Of a DNA stretch of 49,690 nucleotides, positions 22,806 to 31,917 are shown piece after piece. The number at the start of each line of letters is the position of its first letter. Within the stretch, counting starts at the first letter, position 1. The translations under genes were made by a program, and so were the position numbers. The notes beneath the pieces are model-generated. The model was not told the origin of the DNA, did not search any database, and saw only the letters and a list, made by a program, of their open reading frames with translations. Source of the stretch: SIG440 sp045645805 (GTDB lineage Bacteria; Bacillota; Clostridia; Monoglobales; Monoglobaceae); assembly GCA_045645805.1 (NCBI GenBank), contig JAZRJL010000003.1:1-49690 (forward strand), in the 5' to 3' direction.

Positions 22806-23624
22806 ATGAAAGTTGAAGTTATGAATTTGTGGGATATAGTTCCCGGAAACTGTGAAGAAACACCTACAATAACGACATATATTCCCGAAAAACCAAGAGG
22901 TAATGGTGCGGTTGTTGTTTTTGCGGGCGGTGGCTATTCAATGAGAGCCTGGTATGAAGGCAAAAGTTATGCAGAATTTCTTGCAGAAAACGGTATTTGT
23001 GCCTTTGATGTGGCATATAGAGTTTCACCTCATGAATTCCCGATTGAGCTGCTTGATGCAAGACGTAGTGTAAAGTTTGTCCGTTATTATGCTGAAAGAT
23101 ACGGAATTGACAAAAATAAAATTGCAATTATGGGCTCGTCTGCAGGCGGGCATCTTGCTGCACTTTGCTCTACATATAAGGAAGAAATTGATTTTGAGGT
23201 AGAGCAGGATGAGATAGAGAAGGAGGACTATTTGCCGAATGCACAGATTCTTTGCTATCCGGTAATACAGCTTACTGCCCCGATAGGACACGTGGGTTCG
23301 GGTAAAAATCTTTTGGGAGGTCAGTATTCGGCTGAAATGCTGGAAAAACTTTGTCCAGGGTTGATTGCAGATAAGGATGTACCGCCGGCATTTATCTGGC
23401 ATACCTTTAAGGACCAGGCTGTAAATGTAATCAACAGTCTGGACTATGCAAAAAGGATAAGGGAGTTGGGCGGCTCGGCAGAACTTCATATTTTCCCTGA
23501 CGGTCCGCACGGAATGGGGCTTTCACAAAAGACCGAAGAAGCTGCCGAGCATTTACGCGGTCACGTAAGACAATGGAATAATCTTTTGCTTAAATGGCTT
23601 GCTTATATGGGATATACAAAATAA
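22806..23624 (+). CDS. Alpha/beta hydrolase, esterase/lipase-like
   Basis: A 272-aa hydrolase of the BD-FAE/acetyl-xylan-esterase-like group. It has the oxyanion motif GGGYSMRAW (41-49), the nucleophile elbow GSSAG with Ser112, and a C-terminal catalytic His in DGPHGMGL. No signal peptide is visible, so it acts inside the cell. Natural substrate is unknown; acylated sugars are one possibility in this family. It is probably cotranscribed with the asparaginase. Confidence 0.8.
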   Translation: MKVEVMNLWDIVPGNCEETPTITTYIPEKPRGNGAVVVFAGGGYSMRAWYEGKSYAEFLAENGICAFDVAYRVSPHEFPIELLDARRSVKFVRYYAERYGIDKNKIAIMGSSAGGHLAALCSTYKEEIDFEVEQDEIEKEDYLPNAQILCYPVIQLTAPIGHVGSGKNLLGGQYSAEMLEKLCPGLIADKDVPPAFIWHTFKDQAVNVINSLDYAKRIRELGGSAELHIFPDGPHGMGLSQKTEEAAEHLRGHVRQWNNLLLKWLAYMGYTK

Positions 23625-23634
23625 AATAAAAAAA

Positions 23635-23676
23635 CTCAAAAAAATAGCAGATATGTGTTGTTTTTTTGAGCTTTTT
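23635..23676 (+). terminator. Terminator after the hydrolase
   Basis: CTCAAAAAAA (23635-23644) pairs with TTTTTTTGAG (23661-23670), followed by CTTTTTA. Confidence 0.6.
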
Positions 23677-23785
23677 ATGTTACAATGAAATGTGGATAAT
23701 TGTTTTGTCGCAAAAAAGACTTATTTTAACCTTGAAATTAAAGGTGACTTAACAAAATATAGAAAAAACATAAGGAGGGTTTGCT

Positions 23786-25984
23786 GTGAAATGTATGGAA
23801 TGCGGAGCTGACCTTTATGAAGGAATTAAAAAGTGTCCCTATTGTAAGACTCTTACCGGAAACGATGAGGAAGGAAAATTTGGTAATTTTGACTTTAAAT
23901 ATACAATATCATCCCCTCAACAGCTTGATGCTATTCGGGAATCTGTGCAGCAGGTATCAAAAAGCATGGGTGTAAGAAAAAAGGAGAAAAAGAGATTTTT
24001 TTCTGTAAAAATACGCAGAATGAATAAAACAGAAGAAAAGACTCCCTCTTCACAAGTAAGCAGACATAATGAGACGGATGCTGCTGAAAAGGCTAGAGAA
24101 ATGGCAAAAAGTGCTTCGCAGAGGGCAGCAGAATTTATCCCCGAAGGACTTGCCAGATATACTGTACGCGGGCTTGAAAATCAGCCTGCTCAGCAGAGTG
24201 CGTCTTTTATTAAAGAAGAGCAGGATTCTTTGAATACATATACACGTGTTCAAAAAATAGCAGAAAAGTCTGAAAGAAGGGTTTCTTCAAAAAGACGTGC
24301 CAGAAGAAACAGAAAGAAGAAAACCGGATTTAAGTTTAACATAAACAAAGACATCTTCAAGACTGCAGGACTTGCGGCTGCAGCTTTGGTTTTGGCTGTG
24401 GGTGTCATATCGTTGATTGTAAGTCTTTCGTCAAAAACTGCCGATACAGTTTCTTCATATACTTATATAAAGGATAACTCTCTTTATATGATTTACAAAG
24501 GCAAGGCTGCTGAGATTTCACAGCAGGTTCTTTGTGACAGCTATGTAAGATATGCTGAGGAAACCGAAAATGCTGTGCCAGTTGAGCGTGCTGCAAAAAA
24601 TGCAGGGCTTACCTTTGAATCAAAGGACGGAAAACGGACATACTTTTTTGATGACTATAATCCCGAAACAAAAAGCGGAACATTAAAGCTTGTTAAGTCG
24701 GGAAAAACTAAAAAGGTAATTGAAATATCACCTGCAGTCCACAACTCGGTTGTGATGTCAAAGGATGGAACCTCACTTTTGTATTTGCAGACAGCGGACA
24801 AAAATGGTGATATGGGTGTTCTTTATTACTGGAACACAAAGCTTGACGAGCCTTTCAAGGTTGCATCGGATATTGACCATGGAACTTTCGGGTTTGCAGG
24901 AGAGGAAGAGTGGGTTGTCTTTATACAAAACCTCAACCGTGTTGAAATGCAGGGCGACCTATATGTAAAGAGCCTTGAAAAGCTTAAGGAAGAAAAAGTG
25001 AAGATTGATAGTGCGGTTTGCAAAATCTACGGCACAAATCCCGGTGGAGCGGCATATATTTACGCAAAGGATTATGACAAAACTGATAAGTCCTTTGATA
25101 TTTATGCGATGAATAAAAAGGGACGTTCAATCCGCCTTGGCGAACGAACCAAGCGTGACCCCCTTATGCAAAAAACAAAGGATAAGCTTTTTGTATATGG
25201 TACAACAGAGGATGCAACAAGCAATCTTTATCAGGTTGATATAAATTCCGGCAAAAAAGAGAAAATTGCATCCGGAGTAAGCAGTATTCTTATGCTTTCA
25301 AAGGATGAAAAAACAGTTATATATGACAAGGTATACACGGGCAAGCTTGCGGATTATTATGCATACACAAAGGGAAATCAGCCACAGATGATAGCACACA
25401 ATGTTGTTGTTGATTACAACGCTGTTGCAGGCAAGCCACAGATGGCTGTATCACAGGATACAACAAAAATTCTGTATATATCCGAGTTTGAGGCATTCAA
25501 GGGTGGCGGAACGCTTAATCTTTGCGTATTCAAAAAAGGCAAGGTTGTGTCTGAGGAGCAGATATCCGAGGATGTGTATGCCGTATATCGTGCAAAAGAC
25601 GGCAAATTTATTGTAGCCAAGGATTACAGTACATCACGCAAAATTTTTGATGTATATCTTCTTGATGGTAATGAGCTTAAGCTTATTAAGGAGGAAGTTT
25701 CTCCCGAAATGTTTGAAGTTTCGGCAGAAGGGGATAATATATTCTGTATTTCAAATTTTGGTGTAGAAGGCAAATTTGGCACTCTTGAAAAAATAAACCT
25801 TAAGGGCGAAGCTGAAACTGTTACCGAAGGAATCTTTGATTTTAGCCTTACTGCAGAAAATGATATTCTTATTTATAAAAATCTTAACACCGATGACGGA
25901 AGTTTTGATTTGGATATCAGACTAGACGGCAGAAGAAAAATTACAAGCGTTGATACAGTTGTTGGCGAAATTGTTGGATATTAA
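23786..25984 (+). CDS. Zinc-ribbon membrane protein with extracytoplasmic beta-propeller-like domain
   Basis: Function unknown. The 732-aa protein starts at GTG, 5 nt after AAGGAGGGT. It opens with a zinc ribbon (CMECG...CPYC, residues 3-20), followed by a charged linker ending in a very basic stretch (SSKRRARRNRKKK). One membrane segment lies at about 195-217. The long exterior part has repeated strand patterns (DGTSLLYLQ, KDEKTVIYD, DTTKILYIS) suggestive of TolB/WD40-like blades. It heads the nadD cluster with 29 nt to nadD. Confidence 0.7.
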   Translation: MKCMECGADLYEGIKKCPYCKTLTGNDEEGKFGNFDFKYTISSPQQLDAIRESVQQVSKSMGVRKKEKKRFFSVKIRRMNKTEEKTPSSQVSRHNETDAAEKAREMAKSASQRAAEFIPEGLARYTVRGLENQPAQQSASFIKEEQDSLNTYTRVQKIAEKSERRVSSKRRARRNRKKKTGFKFNINKDIFKTAGLAAAALVLAVGVISLIVSLSSKTADTVSSYTYIKDNSLYMIYKGKAAEISQQVLCDSYVRYAEETENAVPVERAAKNAGLTFESKDGKRTYFFDDYNPETKSGTLKLVKSGKTKKVIEISPAVHNSVVMSKDGTSLLYLQTADKNGDMGVLYYWNTKLDEPFKVASDIDHGTFGFAGEEEWVVFIQNLNRVEMQGDLYVKSLEKLKEEKVKIDSAVCKIYGTNPGGAAYIYAKDYDKTDKSFDIYAMNKKGRSIRLGERTKRDPLMQKTKDKLFVYGTTEDATSNLYQVDINSGKKEKIASGVSSILMLSKDEKTVIYDKVYTGKLADYYAYTKGNQPQMIAHNVVVDYNAVAGKPQMAVSQDTTKILYISEFEAFKGGGTLNLCVFKKGKVVSEEQISEDVYAVYRAKDGKFIVAKDYSTSRKIFDVYLLDGNELKLIKEEVSPEMFEVSAEGDNIFCISNFGVEGKFGTLEKINLKGEAETVTEGIFDFSLTAENDILIYKNLNTDDGSFDLDIRLDGRRKITSVDTVVGEIVGY

Positions 25985-26013
25985 GATAATAGAGACTGCT
26001 TTGGAGTGAAAAT

Positions 26014-26640
26014 ATGCAAAGACTTGGGATTTTTGGCGGAACTTTCAATCCGCCCCACAACGGGCATTTATACATTGCCGGGCAGGCTATGGAAAAGGCA
26101 CGGCTTGATAAGGTTATATTTCTTCCCTGCGGCAATCCCCCACACAAAGGGGTTGATGGTGACGTTGATGCCGCACACAGACTTGAAATGACAAGGCTTG
26201 CGGTCAAGGATGATTTAAGATTTGACGTGTCTGATTTGGAGGTTTGTGAATCAAAGGCAGATACTTTAAAAAAAAGCTATACATCAGAAACTTTAGAAAA
26301 GTTTTCCAAACTATATCCGGGCGAAAGACTTTGTTTTGTGGTGGGGGCAGATTCTTTAAGAGATATGGAGAGTTGGCACTGCCCTGAAAGAATTTTTGAG
26401 CTTGCGGAAATAGTTGCTGTAAGCCGTGGCGGTATTGATGAAGAAACAGTAGGAGAAAAAACAGAACTTTATCGCAAAAAGTACAATGCGGTGATTACGG
26501 TGGTTCAGGTTTTGCCTGTTGAGCTTTCGTCCTCGGACATAAGAAAAAAAATTCGTTCAGGCGAAACCCTTTTGGATACAGTCCCAAAATCGGTGCTTGA
26601 GTACATTGAAAAAAATCGAATATACAAGGAAAATGTGTAA
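26014..26640 (+). CDS. nadD: Nicotinate-nucleotide adenylyltransferase
   Basis: It converts nicotinate mononucleotide and ATP to deamido-NAD. The 208-aa product has the nucleotidyltransferase motif GTFNPPHNGH (9-18) and the C-terminal SSSDIRKKIRSG. GGAGTG precedes the start. nadE, the last step of the pathway, lies later in the same gene run. Confidence 0.96.
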   Translation: MQRLGIFGGTFNPPHNGHLYIAGQAMEKARLDKVIFLPCGNPPHKGVDGDVDAAHRLEMTRLAVKDDLRFDVSDLEVCESKADTLKKSYTSETLEKFSKLYPGERLCFVVGADSLRDMESWHCPERIFELAEIVAVSRGGIDEETVGEKTELYRKKYNAVITVVQVLPVELSSSDIRKKIRSGETLLDTVPKSVLEYIEKNRIYKENV

Positions 26641-26645
26641 AGATT

Positions 26646-27236
26646 ATGCAAAGCATAGATGAAATAACAAATTATCTGAAAGCAAATTTGTCTGAAAAAA
26701 GATTTAAGCATATTACAGGCGTTGCAAAAACTGCTGAGGCTCTTGCAAAAAAATGGGGAGCGGATTCAGACAAAGCCTTTCTTGCAGGACTTGTGCACGA
26801 CTGCGCAAAGGAAATTCCTTTGAAGGATGCGATTGAAAGGCTGATTAATTCAGGCTATTCACCCGATGAGATTGAGCTTCGTTCGCCGGCACTTCTCCAC
26901 GCTCCGTTAGGAGCGGTTGTCGCCCGTGAAATTTTTGGAATTTCAGACAACGAAATATTAGATTCCATAGCTTTTCACACAACCGGAAGACCCGAAATGT
27001 CACTTTTGGAAAAGATAATATATGTTGCAGATTTTACCGAGCCGGGAAGAATATATCCCGAAGCGGAGGAAGTTCGCAAGCTTTCATATATTGATATTGA
27101 CAGGGCTGTTTTAAAAGAAACTGATATGGTGATTAAATTTACGGTGGACAAGGGAAGAGCTATTCACCCTGCAACTGTTCTAACACGAAATTATTATTTA
27201 AGATTGATAAACGAGGAAAACAAAAATGAGAGTTAA
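26646..27236 (+). CDS. yqeK: YqeK-type HD-domain diadenosine tetraphosphatase
   Basis: A 196-aa HD hydrolase that splits Ap4A symmetrically in characterised homologues. The HD pair is H51-D52 in LVHDCAKEIPL, with further histidines in HAPLGAVV and FHTTG. It starts 5 nt after nadD and overlaps the next gene by 11 nt, so translation is likely coupled. Confidence 0.93.
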   Translation: MQSIDEITNYLKANLSEKRFKHITGVAKTAEALAKKWGADSDKAFLAGLVHDCAKEIPLKDAIERLINSGYSPDEIELRSPALLHAPLGAVVAREIFGISDNEILDSIAFHTTGRPEMSLLEKIIYVADFTEPGRIYPEAEEVRKLSYIDIDRAVLKETDMVIKFTVDKGRAIHPATVLTRNYYLRLINEENKNES

Positions 27237-28464
27237 ATCGCCGCTGAGGCTGGCTGTTGCAATACTTATACTTCTTATGCTTATTTACGTTGGCGTTTGC
27301 GGTGCAATTTCCATAATAAGCGGAAATCCTATGAGCCTTAATTTCTTTGATGAAAGTAACACAAAGGCAGACAAAATACAGGATATTTTGGTTGCAGGGA
27401 CCGATGTTGAAGGCTATCGCACCGACCTTATTTTGCTGTGTAGATACAATATGAGTGAAAACAAGGTTTCGGTTTTGCAAATTCCACGTGATACACGGAT
27501 CGAAAACAATAATAGACACGACAAAAAGATAAATTCGTCGTACAGTACACCCGAAAAGGAAGAAACATTGTGTAATGAGGTGGAAATGCTGACGGGCATT
27601 AAACCTGAAAAATTTGTGATTGTCAGCTTCAAAGCATTTCGGGATATAATTGATGCAATAGGCGGTGTAACGGTTGATGTGCCAATGCGGATGTACTACA
27701 CCGACCCGTTTCAGGATCTGACAATTGACCTTTATCCGGGAACGCAAGTCTTAAATGGCAGACAGTCTGAGATGTTTATGAGATTCAGGTACAATAATGA
27801 TGGTACGGGCTATCCTAACGGTGATATTGACCGTATTGCGGCACAGAAAAAGTTTTATGAATCGGCAATTGATGCTGTGCTCAGCGGCAAAACAATATTG
27901 AAGGTTCCCAAAATTATGAGCATTGTGAAAAACAATGTAAAAACCAACTTTACAGGCGAGGACATAATGCGTTACATAGGCAAAATTCCGTCTTTCAAGA
28001 TGGAAAACATAAAAATCCTTACACTTCCCGGTGAGGGTGCATATGCCCAAGATGGTGTTTCGTATTTCTTCCACAATGAAAAGGAAACCGAGCTTTTGCT
28101 CGACGAGTATTTCTTCTCTATGGAAAAATCAAGCCGTATTGTTGAAAAGATTTCTGCAAAGAATAAGTTCGTAAAGGTAAAAATTGTGGATGCCACAGGC
28201 ATTGAAAAGTCAACTGCTGATGTTTTAAAAGTAGTTTCCGATATGCTTTCGGAATATAAATTCAAGGTAGTTTCAACAGAGAAAACCGACAGAATTCAGG
28301 ATAGAACAAAGCTTGTTAATCATAATGACAAAAATGCGGCAGAGCTTGTCAAAGCTGTATATGAGGGCGTGGAAATTGCCGACAGCATTGAAAATTATGT
28401 CGAACGGCAGGGCGAGAAAAAACCTGACGTAACATTGGTAATTGGTTCTGATTTCTTATTTTAA
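27226..28464 (+). CDS. LytR-CpsA-Psr (LCP) family cell-wall ligase
   Basis: A 412-aa membrane-anchored enzyme that attaches anionic polymers to peptidoglycan. An N-terminal membrane segment (about 5-29) is followed by the LCP core with DILVAGTDVEGYRTD, LQIPRDTRI, KINSSYS and MRFRYNNDGTGYPNGDIDRIAAQ. A C-terminal LytR_C-like domain starts near FVKVKIVDATGIEKSTAD. It overlaps yqeK and precedes rsfS by 13 nt. Confidence 0.92.
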   Translation: MRVKSPLRLAVAILILLMLIYVGVCGAISIISGNPMSLNFFDESNTKADKIQDILVAGTDVEGYRTDLILLCRYNMSENKVSVLQIPRDTRIENNNRHDKKINSSYSTPEKEETLCNEVEMLTGIKPEKFVIVSFKAFRDIIDAIGGVTVDVPMRMYYTDPFQDLTIDLYPGTQVLNGRQSEMFMRFRYNNDGTGYPNGDIDRIAAQKKFYESAIDAVLSGKTILKVPKIMSIVKNNVKTNFTGEDIMRYIGKIPSFKMENIKILTLPGEGAYAQDGVSYFFHNEKETELLLDEYFFSMEKSSRIVEKISAKNKFVKVKIVDATGIEKSTADVLKVVSDMLSEYKFKVVSTEKTDRIQDRTKLVNHNDKNAAELVKAVYEGVEIADSIENYVERQGEKKPDVTLVIGSDFLF

Positions 28465-28477
28465 AGGAGAAAAATAA

Positions 28478-28837
28478 ATGAGTTGTAAAAATAATCTGGT
28501 AAATACTGCGGTTAAGGCGGCAGATGCAAAATTTGGCAGGGATATCACAGTTCTTGATGTAAGTGAGCTTACTACACTTACCAGCTATTTTGTAATTATT
28601 ACAGGTGGCTCAAACATAAACGTTCAGGCGATATGCGACCACATTGAGGACGAAATGGCAAAGACGGGAGCTAAAATGCTTAATAAGGAAGGCTATAACA
28701 ATGCCGAATGGATTTTGCTTGGTTATGACGATGTGATTATTCACATATTCCAAAGCGAACCAAGAGAGTTTTACAAGCTTGAGCATATCTGGAAGGATGC
28801 AACTTCGGTTGATGTTGAAGATTTGCTTGTTAAATAA
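28478..28837 (+). CDS. rsfS: Ribosome silencing factor
   Basis: A 119-aa protein that binds L14 and blocks subunit joining when nutrients are scarce. Family motifs are SYFVIITGGSNINVQAICD, WILLGYDDVIIHIF and REFYKLEHIWKDA. The start follows AAAGGAG. Placement after yqeK/LCP and before leuS is typical for Clostridia. Confidence 0.95.
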   Translation: MSCKNNLVNTAVKAADAKFGRDITVLDVSELTTLTSYFVIITGGSNINVQAICDHIEDEMAKTGAKMLNKEGYNNAEWILLGYDDVIIHIFQSEPREFYKLEHIWKDATSVDVEDLLVK

Positions 28838-28872
28838 AATTGATTAAAATTACCCGAAAGGATTGATTATAA

Positions 28873-31287
28873 ATGAAGTACGATTTCAAACAAATCGAAA
28901 CAAAATGGCAGAAAAAGTGGGAAGAAAACAATACCTTTGCGGCTTCAAATGAAGATAAGTCAAAGCCTAAATTCTACGGTCTTGTAGAGTTCCCGTATCC
29001 ATCGGGACATGGACTTCACGTTGGCCATCCCAGAGGCTATACTGCGATTGACATTATCACCAGAAAAAAGCGTCTTGAGGGTTATAATGTTTTATTCCCT
29101 ATGGGTTGGGATGCCTTTGGTCTTCCTACCGAGAATTTTGCTATTAAGAACAACATTCACCCTGCAGTTGTAACAAAAAATAATATCGAAAACTTTAAAA
29201 GACAGCTTAAAATGCTTGGCTTTGGTTTTGACTGGGCAAGAGAAATAAACACAACAGACCCCAATTACTATAAATGGACTCAGTGGATTTTCCTTAAGCT
29301 TTTTGAAAAGGGTCTTGCTTATAAAACAAAGATGCCCATTAACTTTTGTACCGGCTGTAAGGTTGGCCTTGCAAACGAGGAAGTTGTAAACGGTGTTTGT
29401 GAACGTTGTGGCAGCGAGGTTATACAAAAGGAAAAAAGTCAGTGGATGCTCAAAATTACCGAGTATGCACAGAAGCTTATTGACGACCTTTCGGACGTTG
29501 ATTACATTGAGAGAGTAAAGGTTCAGCAGACCAACTGGATTGGACGGTCTGAGGGTGCAGAAGTAGATTTTAAAATCAAGGGCACAGATGATAAAATCAG
29601 AGTTTATACAACACGTCCCGATACTTTGTTTGGTGCTACATATATGGTTCTTGCACCTGAGCATCCTTATGTTGAAAAGTACAAGGATATAATTGAAAAT
29701 TATGACGAGGTTGAAGCATATAAGCTTGAAGCTTCAAAAAAGAGCGATTTTGAAAGAGCTGAGCTTGATAAAAACAAAACGGGAGTTATGCTTAAGGGAA
29801 TAGTTGCAATCGACCCTGTAAATAACGCTGAAATTCCGATCTGGATTTCTGACTATGTGCTTGTAACATACGGTACCCGTGCAATTATGACGGTGCCTGC
29901 CCACGATACCCGTGACTGGGAATTTGCCAAAAAGTTTGATATGCCGATTATTGAGGTTGTTGCCGGCGGTGAAGATGTTCAGAAAGAGGCATTTACCGAC
30001 GTAGAAACAGGTGTAATGGTTAATTCGGGATTCCTTACAGGTATGGAGGTTGCCGAGGCTAAAAAAGCTATTATAGACTATCTTGAAAAAGAAGGAATCG
30101 GCACCCGCAAGGTTAATTTCAAGCTCCGTGACTGGGTGTTCTCGCGTCAGCGGTACTGGGGCGAGCCTATTCCGCTGGTAAATTGTCCCAAGTGCGGTTG
30201 GGTGGCTGTGCCAGAGGGCGAGCTTCCCTTGCAGCTTCCTGATACAAAGAATTTTGAGCCGGGTGAATCGGGCGAATCGCCACTGAATAAAATAAGGGAT
30301 TGGGTTGAAACAACTTGTCCCAAATGTGGCGGAAAAGCTGAACGTGAAACAGATACAATGCCTCAGTGGGCAGGTTCATCCTGGTATTTCCTGAGATATA
30401 TTGACCCAACCAACAAGGATTTTCTTGCAGGAATGGAGGAGCTTAAGTACTGGCTGCCTGTTGACTGGTATAACGGAGGTATGGAGCATACAACACTGCA
30501 TCTGCTTTACTCAAGATTCTGGCATAAGTTCCTTTATGATATTGGGGTTGTTCCTACCAAAGAGCCGTATCAGAAGAGAACATCACATGGTATGATCTTA
30601 GGTGAAAACGGCGAAAAAATGTCAAAGTCAAGAGGCAATGTAATTAATCCTGACGATGTTGTAAATGAATACGGTGCTGATACTTTCAGAACCTACGAGA
30701 TGTTCATTGGTGCATTTGATCAGGCTACGCCGTGGTCTATGAATGGCGTTAAGGGATGTTATAAATTCCTTGAAAGGGTATGGAAATTACAGAGCATTCT
30801 TGTTGACGGAGATTGCTATTCAAAGGAACTTGAAACTGCACTTCATAAAACAATCAAAAAGGTAACAGACGATTATGACAGAATGAAGTTCAATACGGGA
30901 ATTGCAACCCTTATGGCGTTTATAAACGACGTAACAAAGCTTGAGAGAATCAATAAAGCAGAGTTTAAGACCTTTATTACACTTTTAAACCCAGTTGCAC
31001 CGCACATTACCGAAGAACTTTGGCAGATTGCAGGCTTTGAAGGAAATTTATCAGATGCAAAGTGGCCAACGTATGACGAGGCAAAAACTGTTGATAATGA
31101 AGTTGAGGTTGTTGTTCAGATAAACGGCAAAATCCGTGACAAGATGATGATTTCAGTTGATCTTGATCCAAAAGGTATGGAAGAAGTTGCACTTGGCAGC
31201 GACAAAATCAAGGCAATGATTGAGGGTAAGCAGGTTGTAAAGGTTATTGCTGTACCTAAAAAGCTTATTAACATTGTTGTAAAATAA
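28873..31287 (+). CDS. leuS: Leucyl-tRNA synthetase
   Basis: An 804-aa class Ia synthetase. It has the HIGH-type motif HVGHPRG in the N-terminal Rossmann fold, a CP1 editing domain (about 225-415, VYTTRPDTLFGATYMVLAPEHP), zinc-ribbon cysteine pairs, KMSKS at 582-586 and the C-terminal tRNA-binding part ending VIAVPKKLINIVVK. No T-box leader precedes it; it is in the operon 35 nt after rsfS. Confidence 0.98.
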   Translation: MKYDFKQIETKWQKKWEENNTFAASNEDKSKPKFYGLVEFPYPSGHGLHVGHPRGYTAIDIITRKKRLEGYNVLFPMGWDAFGLPTENFAIKNNIHPAVVTKNNIENFKRQLKMLGFGFDWAREINTTDPNYYKWTQWIFLKLFEKGLAYKTKMPINFCTGCKVGLANEEVVNGVCERCGSEVIQKEKSQWMLKITEYAQKLIDDLSDVDYIERVKVQQTNWIGRSEGAEVDFKIKGTDDKIRVYTTRPDTLFGATYMVLAPEHPYVEKYKDIIENYDEVEAYKLEASKKSDFERAELDKNKTGVMLKGIVAIDPVNNAEIPIWISDYVLVTYGTRAIMTVPAHDTRDWEFAKKFDMPIIEVVAGGEDVQKEAFTDVETGVMVNSGFLTGMEVAEAKKAIIDYLEKEGIGTRKVNFKLRDWVFSRQRYWGEPIPLVNCPKCGWVAVPEGELPLQLPDTKNFEPGESGESPLNKIRDWVETTCPKCGGKAERETDTMPQWAGSSWYFLRYIDPTNKDFLAGMEELKYWLPVDWYNGGMEHTTLHLLYSRFWHKFLYDIGVVPTKEPYQKRTSHGMILGENGEKMSKSRGNVINPDDVVNEYGADTFRTYEMFIGAFDQATPWSMNGVKGCYKFLERVWKLQSILVDGDCYSKELETALHKTIKKVTDDYDRMKFNTGIATLMAFINDVTKLERINKAEFKTFITLLNPVAPHITEELWQIAGFEGNLSDAKWPTYDEAKTVDNEVEVVVQINGKIRDKMMISVDLDPKGMEEVALGSDKIKAMIEGKQVVKVIAVPKKLINIVVK

Positions 31288-31307
31288 TTGAATTTGAGGG
31301 AAGTCCA

Positions 31308-31892
31308 ATGAATGTTAAAGACGAATTTGTTGAGATATACCAAAGATGCATAAAACGCGAAGGAGCCGACAGGCTCCTTCAGCATCTGCTTTCACCCCAG
31401 AGCGACTTTTTTACCGCTCCGGCAAGCACACGCTTTCATGGCTCATACGAGGGCGGTCTTGCAGAACACAGTATAAATGTTTATGAGTGTTTGTGTGATT
31501 ACCTTTCAAGAGAACGTGTTCAGGAACTTTATGGAATTGAAGCAAGTGAAGAAACAATTGCCATTGTTGCACTTTTGCATGACCTTTGTAAAATGAACTT
31601 TTACAAACCCGGTTTTCGCAACGTAAAGGACGACAACGGTATCTGGCAAAAAGTGCCTACATATGAGATAGACGACAAGCTTCCTTATGGTCACGGTGAA
31701 AAGTCGGTGTATATGATATCGGGATTTATGCGTCTTACAAGAGAAGAAGCATTTGCTATACGTTATCATATGGGATTTTCGGGCAACGAGCCTGCCGGAA
31801 ATGTAGGAGCGGCATTTGAAATGTTTCCTCTTGCATTTGCACTTTCAACTGCCGATATGGAGGCTACATACTTTCTTGAGGGAAAGAACTGA
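31308..31892 (+). CDS. HD-domain hydrolase
   Basis: A 194-aa HD-family protein. The metal-binding pattern is H54 (GGLAEHSINV), H91-D92 (ALLHDLCKM) and later histidines (GHGEKS, RYHMG). It resembles the HD part of YhaM-like 3'-5' exonucleases and unassigned phosphohydrolases, but has no nucleic-acid-binding OB domain. Substrate unknown. It starts 20 nt after leuS and precedes nadE by 25 nt. Confidence 0.8.
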   Translation: MNVKDEFVEIYQRCIKREGADRLLQHLLSPQSDFFTAPASTRFHGSYEGGLAEHSINVYECLCDYLSRERVQELYGIEASEETIAIVALLHDLCKMNFYKPGFRNVKDDNGIWQKVPTYEIDDKLPYGHGEKSVYMISGFMRLTREEAFAIRYHMGFSGNEPAGNVGAAFEMFPLAFALSTADMEATYFLEGKN

Positions 31893-31917
31893 TTTTAAGA
31901 AATCGGAGATATGAATT

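Noticed and set aside
27160..27747. 195-aa minus-strand frame opposite yqeK/LCP
   Set aside because: It overlaps two well-supported genes, has low-complexity His/Tyr/Asn-rich composition and no ribosome site.
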